Positions 34,086 to 42,199 of a stretch of 64,000 nucleotides of DNA are shown piece by piece. The stretch spans positions 1 to 64,000 of the forward strand of contig CAYGBI010000003.1 of assembly GCA_964348085.1 (NCBI GenBank). The letters are read 5' to 3'. The DNA is from VXYL01 sp964348085 (GTDB taxonomy: Bacteria; Pseudomonadota; Gammaproteobacteria; Pseudomonadales; Azotimanducaceae). Made by a program: the position numbers and the translations under genes. Every line of letters starts with the position of its first letter. The stretch's first letter is position 1. The notes under the pieces were generated by a model, which saw only the letters and a program-made list of their open reading frames with translations, was not told where the DNA came from and did not search any database.

Positions 34086-35944
34086 TCGTCGCCCTCGCCG
34101 GCCACGTCGACCACGGCAAAACCTCCCTCGTGCGTGCCCTCACGGGCGTCGACACGGACCGCTTGGCGGAGGAAAAACGGCGCGGGTTGACCATCGATCT
34201 CGGTTTCGCATACGCCGACTTTGACGGTCGGCGGGTCGGCTTCGTCGACGTGCCGGGGCACCATCGCTTCATCCGCAACATGGTCGCGGGAATCGCCGGC
34301 CGTCAGTACGCGCTGCTTGTGGTCGCGGCGGACGACGGCGTGATGCCGCAATCCCGTGAACACTTGCAGATCCTGCGTCTGCTCGGCCTTAGCGCTGGCG
34401 TTGTGGCGTTGAACAAGATAGATCGGGTGCCCCCGGACCGAGTGGACGCCGTGACCCGCAGCATCGAAAGGTTGGTCGCCGGGTCGTTCTTGGCGCACGC
34501 CGACATCCTGCCGGTCTCATGCGAGACCGGCGCGGGCGTCGCCGAGCTTCGCCGCCACTTGGCGGAGGCCACGCGAGCGACGCCCGCACATGAGGACGGG
34601 GGCCGGTTTCGGCTCGCGATCGACCGCGCCTTCACGGTACGCGGCAGCGGTGTGGTGGTCACGGGAACGGTGGTCTCCGGGCGCGTCGCCGAGGACGCGC
34701 GACTGGCCCTCGCCTCGTCGGGCAAGACGGTGCGGGTGCGGGGCCTGCGCGTGCAGGACTCGGCTGCGAACGCGGCCGGCGCCGGCGACCGCGCCGCGGT
34801 CAACCTCGCCGGCGTGGGCGTGAGCGAGGTCGCGCGCGGCGACTGGCTGCTCGACGCGGCAACCCGAGACCCGGTGACCCGGTTCGCCGTCGCGCTCACC
34901 GTGCTCGAGGACTTCCCTCGCGCCGTCAAGCACAACGCCCCCGTACATATCTATCACGCCACCAGTCACAGCCAAGGCCGTCTGCTGCTCTTGGACAGCG
35001 CGCCGCTGCCGCCGGCGGGTGGCGCCACCGTCGACATCGCCTGTCTTGATCCGCTGCACGTCAAGGTGGGCGACCGGATCGTAGTCCGCGACCAAGACCT
35101 CGGCCGCACGCTTGGCGGCGGCCGCGTCATCGGCCTGCATACGCCGACGAGACGCAGGCAGCCCATGCGTCGGCGAGAGTTGGCGGCCGTCAGCCCGGAC
35201 GACATCGACCGAACGCTGGTCGCGTTGGCGAGCATCGGGCCAGTGCGGGCGGCAACATTCGCCAGAGAGTGGAACCGGACCGCAACCGATGTCCAGCAGA
35301 TCGGCGACCACGCGGGGCTGAGCCTATTGGACGGCTATCTGCTGCACCCGAAATTGGCGGACGACGCGGCCGCCCGCGTCTACTCCAGACTCTCGGCGCA
35401 CCACGACGAACACCCGGACAGCCCCGGGCTGACCAGCGACGAACTCGGCTTCGGCGAGGCGGCGAGCGCGCCGCTGCCTTTGGTGCTCGCGTCGATGGTC
35501 GCCGCCGGCGATGTGCGGCTCGAAAACGGCCGCTACGCGCTGAAGTCCCACCGAGCAGCCATCCCGGAAGCCGTGCTGCGTCTCTTCGCCACCGTCGAGA
35601 CGATGTTGGATTCCACGCAGCCACCGAGCTTGGGCGACATCGCCAAGCGCCTCAAGCGGCCATTCGCCGCCTTGGAACGGGAGATGCGCGCCCTGTCGGT
35701 TTACGGTCTGGCGCTACGCATCAGCGCAAACCGCTACTACCTGCCCCACCGCCTGCTGCAACTCGCCGAAACCGCGGCCAAACTTGCCGAGAGGGCCCCG
35801 TTCACCGTGCGGCAGTTCCGGGACGCATCCGGCGTAGGCCGCAACGTAGTGATCGAAGTACTCGAGCACTTCGACGCCAAGGGCTATACCCGGCGCCAAG
35901 GCGACGCCCGCCGAGTGGTCGGCGACACCGAGTGCCTCGCTTAG
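34082..35944 (+). CDS. selB: Selenocysteine-specific elongation factor
   Basis: SelB delivers Sec-tRNA(Sec) to UGA codons marked by a SECIS hairpin. The 620-aa protein has an EF-Tu-like GTPase domain with G7-HVDHGKT, the DVPGH motif at 56-60 and NKID, then beta-barrel domains and C-terminal winged helices that bind SECIS RNA. The length is normal. Translationally coupled to selA, with selC 22 nt after its stop. Confidence 0.95.
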   Translation: MIVALAGHVDHGKTSLVRALTGVDTDRLAEEKRRGLTIDLGFAYADFDGRRVGFVDVPGHHRFIRNMVAGIAGRQYALLVVAADDGVMPQSREHLQILRLLGLSAGVVALNKIDRVPPDRVDAVTRSIERLVAGSFLAHADILPVSCETGAGVAELRRHLAEATRATPAHEDGGRFRLAIDRAFTVRGSGVVVTGTVVSGRVAEDARLALASSGKTVRVRGLRVQDSAANAAGAGDRAAVNLAGVGVSEVARGDWLLDAATRDPVTRFAVALTVLEDFPRAVKHNAPVHIYHATSHSQGRLLLLDSAPLPPAGGATVDIACLDPLHVKVGDRIVVRDQDLGRTLGGGRVIGLHTPTRRRQPMRRRELAAVSPDDIDRTLVALASIGPVRAATFAREWNRTATDVQQIGDHAGLSLLDGYLLHPKLADDAAARVYSRLSAHHDEHPDSPGLTSDELGFGEAASAPLPLVLASMVAAGDVRLENGRYALKSHRAAIPEAVLRLFATVETMLDSTQPPSLGDIAKRLKRPFAALEREMRALSVYGLALRISANRYYLPHRLLQLAETAAKLAERAPFTVRQFRDASGVGRNVVIEVLEHFDAKGYTRRQGDARRVVGDTECLA

Positions 35945-35966
35945 CGCTACGCGTATACTCCGACAC

Positions 35967-36058
35967 GGAAGAGCATCGTCTCCGGTGGGGCGCGCGGCCT
36001 TCAAAGCCGTCGGGACGCTTGAAGCGTCCGGTGGGTTCGACTCCTACCTCTTCCGCCA
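35967..36058 (+). tRNA. selC: tRNA-Sec (anticodon TCA)
   Basis: Starts GGAAGAG and ends CTCTTCC-G-CCA, with an encoded CCA. The anticodon loop CTTCAAA carries TCA, flanked by GCGGC/GCCGT. The long variable arm GGGACGC-TTGAA-GCGTCC and the conserved TTCGACTCC T-loop match bacterial selC. The 3' acceptor strand is one base shorter than in E. coli, so I count 12 rather than 13 bp in the acceptor plus T stems. Total length 92 nt. It completes the selA-selB-selC cluster. Confidence 0.93.
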
Positions 36059-36083
36059 CCTCGTGCCCGTAACGTCACGAGGT
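36058..36083. terminator. Hairpin immediately after selC
   Basis: ACCTCGTG (36058-36065) and CACGAGGT (36076-36083) form a perfect 8-bp stem with a 10-nt loop. It begins at the last base of selC and overlaps the last codons of the convergent kinase gene. There is no T-tract. It could stop read-through from both sides or guide tRNA 3' processing. Confidence 0.5.
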
Positions 36084-36617
36084 CGCGTTGGCGGCATGCC
36101 CCGGGGCGCTCGGAAGAGCCTTTAACGCCTCCAGCAGTTGCTCCCGAGTCGCTTCCCGTGGACACGCCGTGTCAATGACAAAGTGCAACGTCCCCGGCAA
36201 TCGGCGGTAGTCGAACGCAACTCGTCCTGCTTGCTCAATGCTCAACTGATCCGCCGAACTGTGCGCAGGATGGCGGAGACGTGTGCGCATCCGGGAGACT
36301 CTCACCCCGGGTGGCGCAACGCACTCTAGGACAACTGTCGGTCCCGCGGTGACACCCGCCAATTCGCCCAACAGATCGACATCTTCGTCGAAGTTGAAAC
36401 ATGCGTCGAGTATGAGGCTAGCGCCTTCCTGCACGATGGATCTCGCAAGGTCGTAGAAGACCGCTATTGGGCGAGCGACGCCAACACCGTTTTCGCTCAG
36501 AACGACCTTAAGGTCGTCCTTGCGCAAACACGCGACACCCGTGAGTTGGGTGAGCATTCCCGACACCGTCGATTTCCCAAAGCCTGGGAAACCACACACA
36601 ACAAACATGATCGGCAC
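36075..36617 (-). CDS. Small P-loop kinase-like ATPase (AAA_33-type)
   Basis: The 180-aa protein begins with MFVVCGFPGFGKST, a Walker A with Phe where Ser or Ala is common, and resembles zeta-toxin/AAA_33 kinases. SLILDACFNF supplies the acidic residue expected of Walker B, and a basic lid-like stretch SRMRTRLRHP follows. The substrate is unknown. I take the GTG at 36617 as start because AGGA lies 6 nt upstream; ATG at 36608 is an alternative. Convergent with selC. No cognate antitoxin-like gene is adjacent. Confidence 0.6.
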   Translation of the reverse strand: MPIMFVVCGFPGFGKSTVSGMLTQLTGVACLRKDDLKVVLSENGVGVARPIAVFYDLARSIVQEGASLILDACFNFDEDVDLLGELAGVTAGPTVVLECVAPPGVRVSRMRTRLRHPAHSSADQLSIEQAGRVAFDYRRLPGTLHFVIDTACPREATREQLLEALKALPSAPGHAANATS

Positions 36618-36741
36618 AGCAAGTCCTCGTTGAGGTAGCCCGCCCCGTGGCGTGTGGCCCTATTCCCGTGATCCGGTAGCGACGGCTCCGGCGACACATA
36701 CTCGGGCCATGTACCGGGAACCACGCCAGACCGCATCAGGT

Positions 36742-36966
36742 CTATTCGTCGATCTTCGCCACCTTAGCTGCTTCCAAGCTGTGTAGAAGATCGAGGTTCA
36801 GGTCGATCTTGGCTTGGGCCGACCATTGCGCCTGCTCAGAGTTGATCCCGTTGACGTTCTCGAAGACTCTCAACAAGCCGATGCGGCGTCGCCTGCTGAA
36901 CACCTTGAGGGTGCGTCCGACGACCTCCCATTCGAAGTCTCGATGAATGCCGTTGTATTCGGTCAT
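36742..36966 (-). CDS. Small hypothetical protein
   Basis: A 74-aa frame starts at an internal ATG (36966): MTEYNGIHRDFEWEVVGRTL. It has a coherent mixed beta/helical composition, ending in a helix LDLLHSLEAAKVAKIDE, unlike the Arg/Pro-rich residues upstream in the same frame. I do not recognise the family and see no strong ribosome site. It lies between the kinase gene and the divergent dioxygenase gene. Confidence 0.4.
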   Translation of the reverse strand: MTEYNGIHRDFEWEVVGRTLKVFSRRRRIGLLRVFENVNGINSEQAQWSAQAKIDLNLDLLHSLEAAKVAKIDE

Positions 36967-37151
36967 GGCACGGTGAACATAGCGAGGGGCGCAGTCTGGG
37001 GAACTATCCTGCCGTTGGCAAGGGCTATGCCTACCGGCGGATCGACTGCCCCCGGCTACTCCTGAACGGCAGCGACGACAACCCCACCGTCTCTGCCGTG
37101 CCTTCCCCGCCGTGCTATGTTGCGTCGTCACGCCAATCGGAGGGCCGGCAA

Positions 37152-37871
37152 GTGACCGCCACCGCGCGAGAAGACATGCCACTCGACGAGGTCAAGCGCC
37201 GCTACGACCAAGACGGATTCGTGATTCTGCGCGGCTATCTTGACACAGACGAGGTGGAGGAACTGCGGGCGCGCGCCGAACCGGTAGCGCGAAAGATGCT
37301 CGCCGAGCGGGCACCGGGCACACCATTCAGCAACATCGCCAAGGAGCTTCAGAAGCACAGCCCTTGGTTTGCGAAGCGGCTGCAGGCCGGTCGGCACTTG
37401 CCGCTCGTGAAGGCGCTCATCGGCGACGAGTTGGTGCCGGCGACCGCCGCTTGGTTCGACCGGCCAAGCGGCTGCGAGGAGGAAGTCGCGCCCCACATCG
37501 ACGGCATCGGGCGGGATCGGAGCCCGAGCCTCGGTGCCACCATCTGGTTCGCCCTGGACGCGGCGGATACGGACAATGGCTGCCTCCACTACGGTCCCGG
37601 TACCCATCTGGTGGTACATCCGACCGGCATTCCTATCCCGGGATTCGACACTAGGAACGCAACGGCGGCGACAGTGGCGGCGGGCGACGCTGTGCTACAC
37701 AACGCCCTGACGGTGCATTGGTCGGGCGCTAATCTCTCGCAGCGCCCGCGCCGGGCGGTGTCCTTTTTCTACTGGGGTGCGACCGGTTACGCGAAGGAGA
37801 TGGCGAAGAGAAAACAAAAGACGGGACGAACCGACGAACACTTCAAGGAGAAGCAACGATGGCGGAAGTAG
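37152..37871 (+). CDS. Phytanoyl-CoA dioxygenase (PhyH)-like enzyme
   Basis: PhyH enzymes are Fe(II)/2-oxoglutarate oxygenases. The start is the GTG at 37152, with GGAGGG about 8 nt upstream. The 239-aa protein has YDQDGFVILRGYLD near the start, the iron ligands H115-x-D117 (PHIDG) and H189 (VHWSG), and RPRRA for 2-oxoglutarate binding. FALDAADTDNGCLHYGPGTH is the family-typical loop. The substrate cannot be told. It overlaps the next gene by 13 nt. Confidence 0.85.
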   Translation: MTATAREDMPLDEVKRRYDQDGFVILRGYLDTDEVEELRARAEPVARKMLAERAPGTPFSNIAKELQKHSPWFAKRLQAGRHLPLVKALIGDELVPATAAWFDRPSGCEEEVAPHIDGIGRDRSPSLGATIWFALDAADTDNGCLHYGPGTHLVVHPTGIPIPGFDTRNATAATVAAGDAVLHNALTVHWSGANLSQRPRRAVSFFYWGATGYAKEMAKRKQKTGRTDEHFKEKQRWRK

Positions 37872-38494
37872 ATGTGACGGCCTTGCGACCGGTGGGCGAG
37901 TTCGGTTCCAAGGCGTGGTGCGAAGCGTGCGCGAAGTATGGCGTGCAACTGCTTGAAGATGCGGAACTACCGGCGGACCTCGATTGGGGATTCAGCGAGA
38001 TCTACACCCATCCACCAGCCCGCCTGCTCGCCGCTGGACGGCCGCTCGCCGCCTACTACATCATGGTCAAGGGCGGCCGAGTGACCGGCGGGGACGGTGC
38101 GCCGGCGGCCTGTCGCGCCCTACCCGGCTTTCATGTTGAGATTCAGTGGGCGGCGATCTGCAATCAGTCGCGGGCCAAGTACGGGCGGGAGGGTCAGCGG
38201 CAGCGCTCCGCCGAGGAGAAGACGCTGTTCGCGGACATCGCGGAGCATGTTGGGCGGCCAAATCCCCTCGCCCTCGGCGGAGGCCCGAAGGCGGTATGGC
38301 CCGCCGCCGTCGCCGCCGCCCTCGGCAAAGGCGCGGAGCAAGGCGGCGGGCTGCACAATATCGCCGCAAGTCTGCAATCGCCGTCTCCAGAATTCGCGCA
38401 CTTGCCTACGACGGAACTCGGCGTTCCCGTGTTCTCGAAGATGACGGACGACCAAAAGCGAGCTTTTCTGCGACTCTGCGCGGTAGCCCCATAA
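37859..38494 (+). CDS. Unrecognised protein coupled to the PhyH-like enzyme
   Basis: I do not recognise this 211-aa family. It has a C-x-x-C pair (WCEACAKYG) near residue 20, WGFSEIYTHPPARLLA, a Gly-rich AAYYIMVKGGRVTGGDGAP segment and WAAICNQSRAKYG. There is no signal peptide or membrane segment. It starts inside the PhyH-like gene after AAGGAGAAGC, a strong ribosome site. The overlap suggests joint function, but the role is open. Confidence 0.6.
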   Translation: MAEVDVTALRPVGEFGSKAWCEACAKYGVQLLEDAELPADLDWGFSEIYTHPPARLLAAGRPLAAYYIMVKGGRVTGGDGAPAACRALPGFHVEIQWAAICNQSRAKYGREGQRQRSAEEKTLFADIAEHVGRPNPLALGGGPKAVWPAAVAAALGKGAEQGGGLHNIAASLQSPSPEFAHLPTTELGVPVFSKMTDDQKRAFLRLCAVAP

Positions 38495-38559
38495 GAGTCA
38501 CGGCGACGAAAACGTGCGGTTCATGGGGAAGTCACGCTAGACCCGCCGCTCGGCACCCG

Positions 38560-40662
38560 CTAGTTGGCGAATTGGTAACGCAATCCCGCGTAGACGCCGC
38601 GGCCGGGCGCGACAAAGCCAAACACTTCCTCGTAGTCCTCGTCCAAGGCGTTTTCGATGCGGGCGAACAGGGTCAGTCCCTCGGTTAGACGGTAACTGCC
38701 GGCCACGGACAGCAGCGCGAACTCATCGAGCCGCACGCGCTCGCGGTACGGCGGCACCGGCGGGAAGTAGAAGTCGTCCTGGGTGCCGTTGTAGTCGATA
38801 TTGAGGTTGAGGTTGGCGCGGCCAGCCAAGAAATCCCAGTCGAGATTGGCGCTCGCGGTGTGTTCGGGCCGCCGTATCTCCCGCTCGAAGGTACCGGCGT
38901 TGTTCTCTTCGGCGTCGAGCCAAGCATAGGCGAACCCCAGCCGAAGCCAAGTCGCTGGCAGCCAATGGCCCTGCAACTCCAAACCCCGCCGCCGGCTCTT
39001 GCCATCCTCGTTGCCGGCCGTGAAGAGGCCGATTGCCGGGTCGAAGATGAAGCCGTCGATCTCGTCCCGCAACGCCTCGTCGAACCAAGTCAGCCCCAGA
39101 GTGAACGGGCCATCAAGCCGCCCGGTGTCGACGCCCACTTCCCAGCCCCGCGAGTGTTCGGGCTTGAGGTCTGGGTTGCCGAAGAAACTGGTGAAGTAGC
39201 CGTAGCGCTCCGTGAACGTGGGGTGCTTGCTGCCGGTGCCGTAGGCGGCGCGCAGCTTGACCGCTTCCGCAAGGCGCCACGCGGCGCTCACCCGACCCGT
39301 CGTCTTGTTCCGGAAGTCGCTGTTGCGATCAGCGCGGGCGCTCGCAAGCAGTGCGAAAGCCGGGGTGATGTCGCCGCTGTACTCGAATACGAAGGAATCC
39401 GCGCTCATGTCCTCATCCCGGTTCGGGTCGCCGAAACCCACCGGCCCCCGCTGCGAGAAGCGCTGCTCTTGGCGCTCGTAAGCGCCGGTGACCATTTGGC
39501 CCTCGGCTAGGGAGACACTGGTCTGATAGGTGAACACACCGGCCCGCGTGCTGGTGGTGTTCAGGTCGTAGCCGGTGGTTGCGAGGGCGTTCTCGGTGAG
39601 GTTCTCGTTGTCGGTATTGGTTGAGGCGTAGCTGAACCGATGCTGCCAGCGGCCGCCTAGGGTGTCGAGGGTGGCGCTCAGCCGGCCGTAGAGCTGACGG
39701 GCTTCGGTCTCGTTGTCTCGGTCGGAGGGCAAGCCGGTGCTGAAGTCGACCCCGTCGAACTTGGTGCTCGTATCGGTGTAGCGGAGACTTCCGGACGTGC
39801 GCAAGCTCCGGTCGAAGTCGTAGTCAAGGGCGAGGCCGAGCGTGGCGTTGCTATGGCCGTCCCGTTCGTCGCCACTGCGGGATATGTTGGCGCCACCTGT
39901 TTCCAGGCTGCTTGCGCCGACGCGCATACGCAGTCGGTCGTCGCCGTAGCCGGCGCTAGCGTCGAAGCGCCGCCAATCGTCGCTGCCGCCCTCCACGAAC
40001 GCTGCGCCGCTAGCGCCCGCTTCCGCCCGGCGAGTGGCGACGCGGATTACGCCCGAGAGCGCGTCGCTGCCCCATAGCGAACTCTGCGGGCCGCGGATGA
40101 TCTCCACGGACTCGACGCCGGCAGCCAACAGGTTGGCGAAGTTGAACTCGCCGTTCTGCGCCGGGTCGTTGGCGCGCACATTGTCGATGAACACCAAAAC
40201 ATGGTTGGATTCGCCGCCACCCATGCGAACCTGAGTGAGCGCTCCGACGCCACCGGACCGATTCACCGCAACGCCGGGCACCCCGCGCAGCAGTTCGCCA
40301 AGCAGCGCGCCTTGGCGCCGCGCCAACCAGTCGCTATCGAGCAAAGTGACCGAACTGCCGAGCTTGTCGGCGGGCTGCGGCAGACGCCCCGCCATTACGA
40401 TGAGGGTTTCGGGGTCCGCCGAGGGTGAGCAGTTCGCCGTGGCGGCACTCTCGTTCGCCTCGGACGACGTTCGCGCTGCAAGGAGCGTGGCGCAGGCGGC
40501 GCCGTCGGAAGCGCCGTCGTCGTTCGCTACGCTAGGCGCCGCATGCGTCGCCAATAGCATGAGTGCGGCGGCGAGCGTGCCGGGGGTGCCAAGCCGGGTC
40601 CGCACCCGGGCAGGCGATTTGTTCAGTATGGCGCCCGCGGGCGACCGCGATGGCAACTTCAT
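38560..40662 (-). CDS. TonB-dependent outer-membrane receptor, BtuB-like
   Basis: It imports a large ligand (cobalamin-like, or a siderophore) with TonB energy. The start is the ATG at 40662, with GAGGAGCC 6 nt upstream; the frame is open further but uninformative. The 700-aa protein has a long signal peptide, a TonB-box-like ETLIVMAG, the plug domain (LLRGVPGVAVNRSGG, NHVLVFIDNVRAND, VESVEIIRGPQSSLWGSDALSGVIRV) and a beta-barrel ending in Y-Q-F-A-N with an aromatic strand. The plug most resembles BtuB. No cobalamin riboswitch is seen upstream, so the ligand is unsure. Confidence 0.85.
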   Translation of the reverse strand: MKLPSRSPAGAILNKSPARVRTRLGTPGTLAAALMLLATHAAPSVANDDGASDGAACATLLAARTSSEANESAATANCSPSADPETLIVMAGRLPQPADKLGSSVTLLDSDWLARRQGALLGELLRGVPGVAVNRSGGVGALTQVRMGGGESNHVLVFIDNVRANDPAQNGEFNFANLLAAGVESVEIIRGPQSSLWGSDALSGVIRVATRRAEAGASGAAFVEGGSDDWRRFDASAGYGDDRLRMRVGASSLETGGANISRSGDERDGHSNATLGLALDYDFDRSLRTSGSLRYTDTSTKFDGVDFSTGLPSDRDNETEARQLYGRLSATLDTLGGRWQHRFSYASTNTDNENLTENALATTGYDLNTTSTRAGVFTYQTSVSLAEGQMVTGAYERQEQRFSQRGPVGFGDPNRDEDMSADSFVFEYSGDITPAFALLASARADRNSDFRNKTTGRVSAAWRLAEAVKLRAAYGTGSKHPTFTERYGYFTSFFGNPDLKPEHSRGWEVGVDTGRLDGPFTLGLTWFDEALRDEIDGFIFDPAIGLFTAGNEDGKSRRRGLELQGHWLPATWLRLGFAYAWLDAEENNAGTFEREIRRPEHTASANLDWDFLAGRANLNLNIDYNGTQDDFYFPPVPPYRERVRLDEFALLSVAGSYRLTEGLTLFARIENALDEDYEEVFGFVAPGRGVYAGLRYQFAN

Positions 40663-41242
40663 GATCGGCTCCTCGCGGTCAGTCGCACTCGCGCGATTTT
40701 CGCCTACGCTGACAGTGACGAACTGAAAACCGTACATCTGACAACTGAAAGGGGCGCACATTCGGGAGGCGCAAAGGGGCGTTGGCGTCTTCCGAACGGC
40801 AGTAAGGGGCGTTTGGTACACGACGCAAAGTGAGCGATACGAACCGAGGAGGTCGCGCGGCCGTCTCGACGTGGTGACTGCGTGAAAGCTCGATTAGCGC
40901 CGTGGGCGCTACCAGCAATGTCTTACAGCCTTACAGCTTTCACTTACCGATTATTAGGCGTATTTCCTACCGAAATTAGGGATATCTGACCGTAGCGGCC
41001 GCATTTGCCCGGCACGCAAACTGCCACGCTTCAACTCTGCCGGAGACCGAAGGTGCCAACAACACGACGCGATTCGCAGTCTCGCTGCCGCTGGGCTGGC
41101 GCCGCAGCTTCTAGGGTCGAAAACGGCGCCGCCTTTCGCCCGAGCCGAGCCCCCTTGGCACATCGTAGGCCGTCGCCGCCAAGCGGCGAAGGCCGACGAT
41201 CTGCTAGGCTGCCCGGGAACGTTGCGCCGAGGAGGATCCGCC
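40663..41242. other. Intergenic region between the TonB receptor and the Uma2 gene
   Basis: About 580 nt with no convincing gene. It holds three spaced AAGGGGCG boxes (40749-40811), a CTTACAG direct repeat at 40922-40936 in a locally AT-rich stretch (40920-40990), and then GC-rich sequence leading to Uma2. The frames open here have shadow-like composition. Confidence 0.5.
40749..40811. promoter_or_regulatory. Three AAGGGGCG iterons upstream of the TonB receptor
   Basis: AAGGGGCG occurs at 40749-40756, 40774-40781 and 40804-40811, spaced 25 and 30 nt. On the receptor strand they read CGCCCCTT. Regular spacing suggests an activator or repressor site, though the motif is short and GC-rich. Confidence 0.3.
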
Positions 41243-42199
41243 ATGGCGACGCCACAGCCTGCCTTCGCCCTGCAGGCGCAGGACTTTTGCTTAACCAGTT
41301 CACCCGCCAGTTTGGCCGAGTTGCTCGCGCTCGACGAGGACGACCTGCCATGCACCGACGGTCAGCCCATGCCTGACCCCGCCGAGCAGCGCGAGCACTT
41401 CACGCACGGGGTCACCGCGTTGACGCTGCACTACCAAGGCCGCGAGGTCAGCGTCGAGGGCGACCTGTTCGTCTACTTTCTCGACACCGACGACGAAGGC
41501 GAAACGGTGGTGCGCTCGGTGGCGCCGGATCTGTTCGTCGTCTTCGGCGTACCCCCGAGGCTGCGCCAGTCGTACTTGGTGTGGCAGGAAGGCAAGCCGC
41601 CGGACTTCGTGCTGGAGATCGCGTCGAGGTCGACATGGCGGGTTGACCGCTACCAAAAGCCAGCGCTGTACGCGAGGATGGGGGTGGGCGAGTATTTCCT
41701 CTACGACCCGTCGGGCACACGGCTGGACCCGCCGCTCCAAGGCCACGTGCTTATCGACGGGGAGTACCGGCCGCTGCCGGCGACGGTGCTGGCGGACGGT
41801 CGGTCGGCGGTGTTCAGCCCGGCGCTCGGGTTGTTCGTGTGCCTGTCGGCAGACGGCGGCCTGCGCTGGTACGACCCGGAGACGGGCCGAGACCTACCGA
41901 CCCTAGCGGAGGAGGCGGCCGCCCGCAAGACCGCCCAGGCGGCTCGCCGGGAAGCCGAGGCGCGGGCAGAGGCGGAAGCTACGGCTCGTCGGGAAGCGGA
42001 GGCGCAGGCGGAGGCGGAAGCTACGGCTCGTCGGCAAGCGGAGGCGCAGGCGGAGGCGGAAGCTACGGCTCGTCGGAAAGCGGAGGCGCGGGCGGAGGCA
42101 GAAGCTACGGCTCGTCGGATTGCAGAGGCTCGGGCCGCCGAGGCCAAACGCCAGCTCGCCGAGCTGCAGTCGCCAACCCCGCCAAACAAGAGGCATTAA
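41243..42199 (+). CDS. Uma2-family (DUF820) nuclease-fold protein with repetitive tail
   Basis: Start is the ATG at 41243 with GAGGAGG upstream; 318 aa. The Uma2 domain (about 40-185) shows VAPDLFVVF and PPDFVLEIASRST followed by Y-QK-PALYARMGVGEYFLYDP, supplying the Asp, Glu and Lys of a PD-(D/E)XK site. The role of these proteins is unknown. From about residue 230 the tail is a charged helix made of near-identical 14-residue repeats (AEAEATARR-x-AEA-x). The stop TAA directly abuts the GTG of the next gene. The end of a related protein opens the window. Confidence 0.82.
   Translation: MATPQPAFALQAQDFCLTSSPASLAELLALDEDDLPCTDGQPMPDPAEQREHFTHGVTALTLHYQGREVSVEGDLFVYFLDTDDEGETVVRSVAPDLFVVFGVPPRLRQSYLVWQEGKPPDFVLEIASRSTWRVDRYQKPALYARMGVGEYFLYDPSGTRLDPPLQGHVLIDGEYRPLPATVLADGRSAVFSPALGLFVCLSADGGLRWYDPETGRDLPTLAEEAAARKTAQAARREAEARAEAEATARREAEAQAEAEATARRQAEAQAEAEATARRKAEARAEAEATARRIAEARAAEAKRQLAELQSPTPPNKRH
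41945..42112 (+). repeat. Four 42-bp tandem repeats inside the Uma2 gene
   Basis: The codons CGT-CGG recur at 41987, 42029, 42071 and 42113, exactly 42 bp apart, each following a near-identical unit. They encode a 14-residue helical repeat rich in Ala, Glu and Arg. Confidence 0.85.

Noticed and set aside
35967..37151. Genomic island inserted at selC
   Set aside because: No integrase, and no duplicated selC 3' end seen downstream in the window.
40663..40990. Cobalamin riboswitch before the TonB receptor
   Set aside because: No B12-box-like sequence or matching core found by eye.
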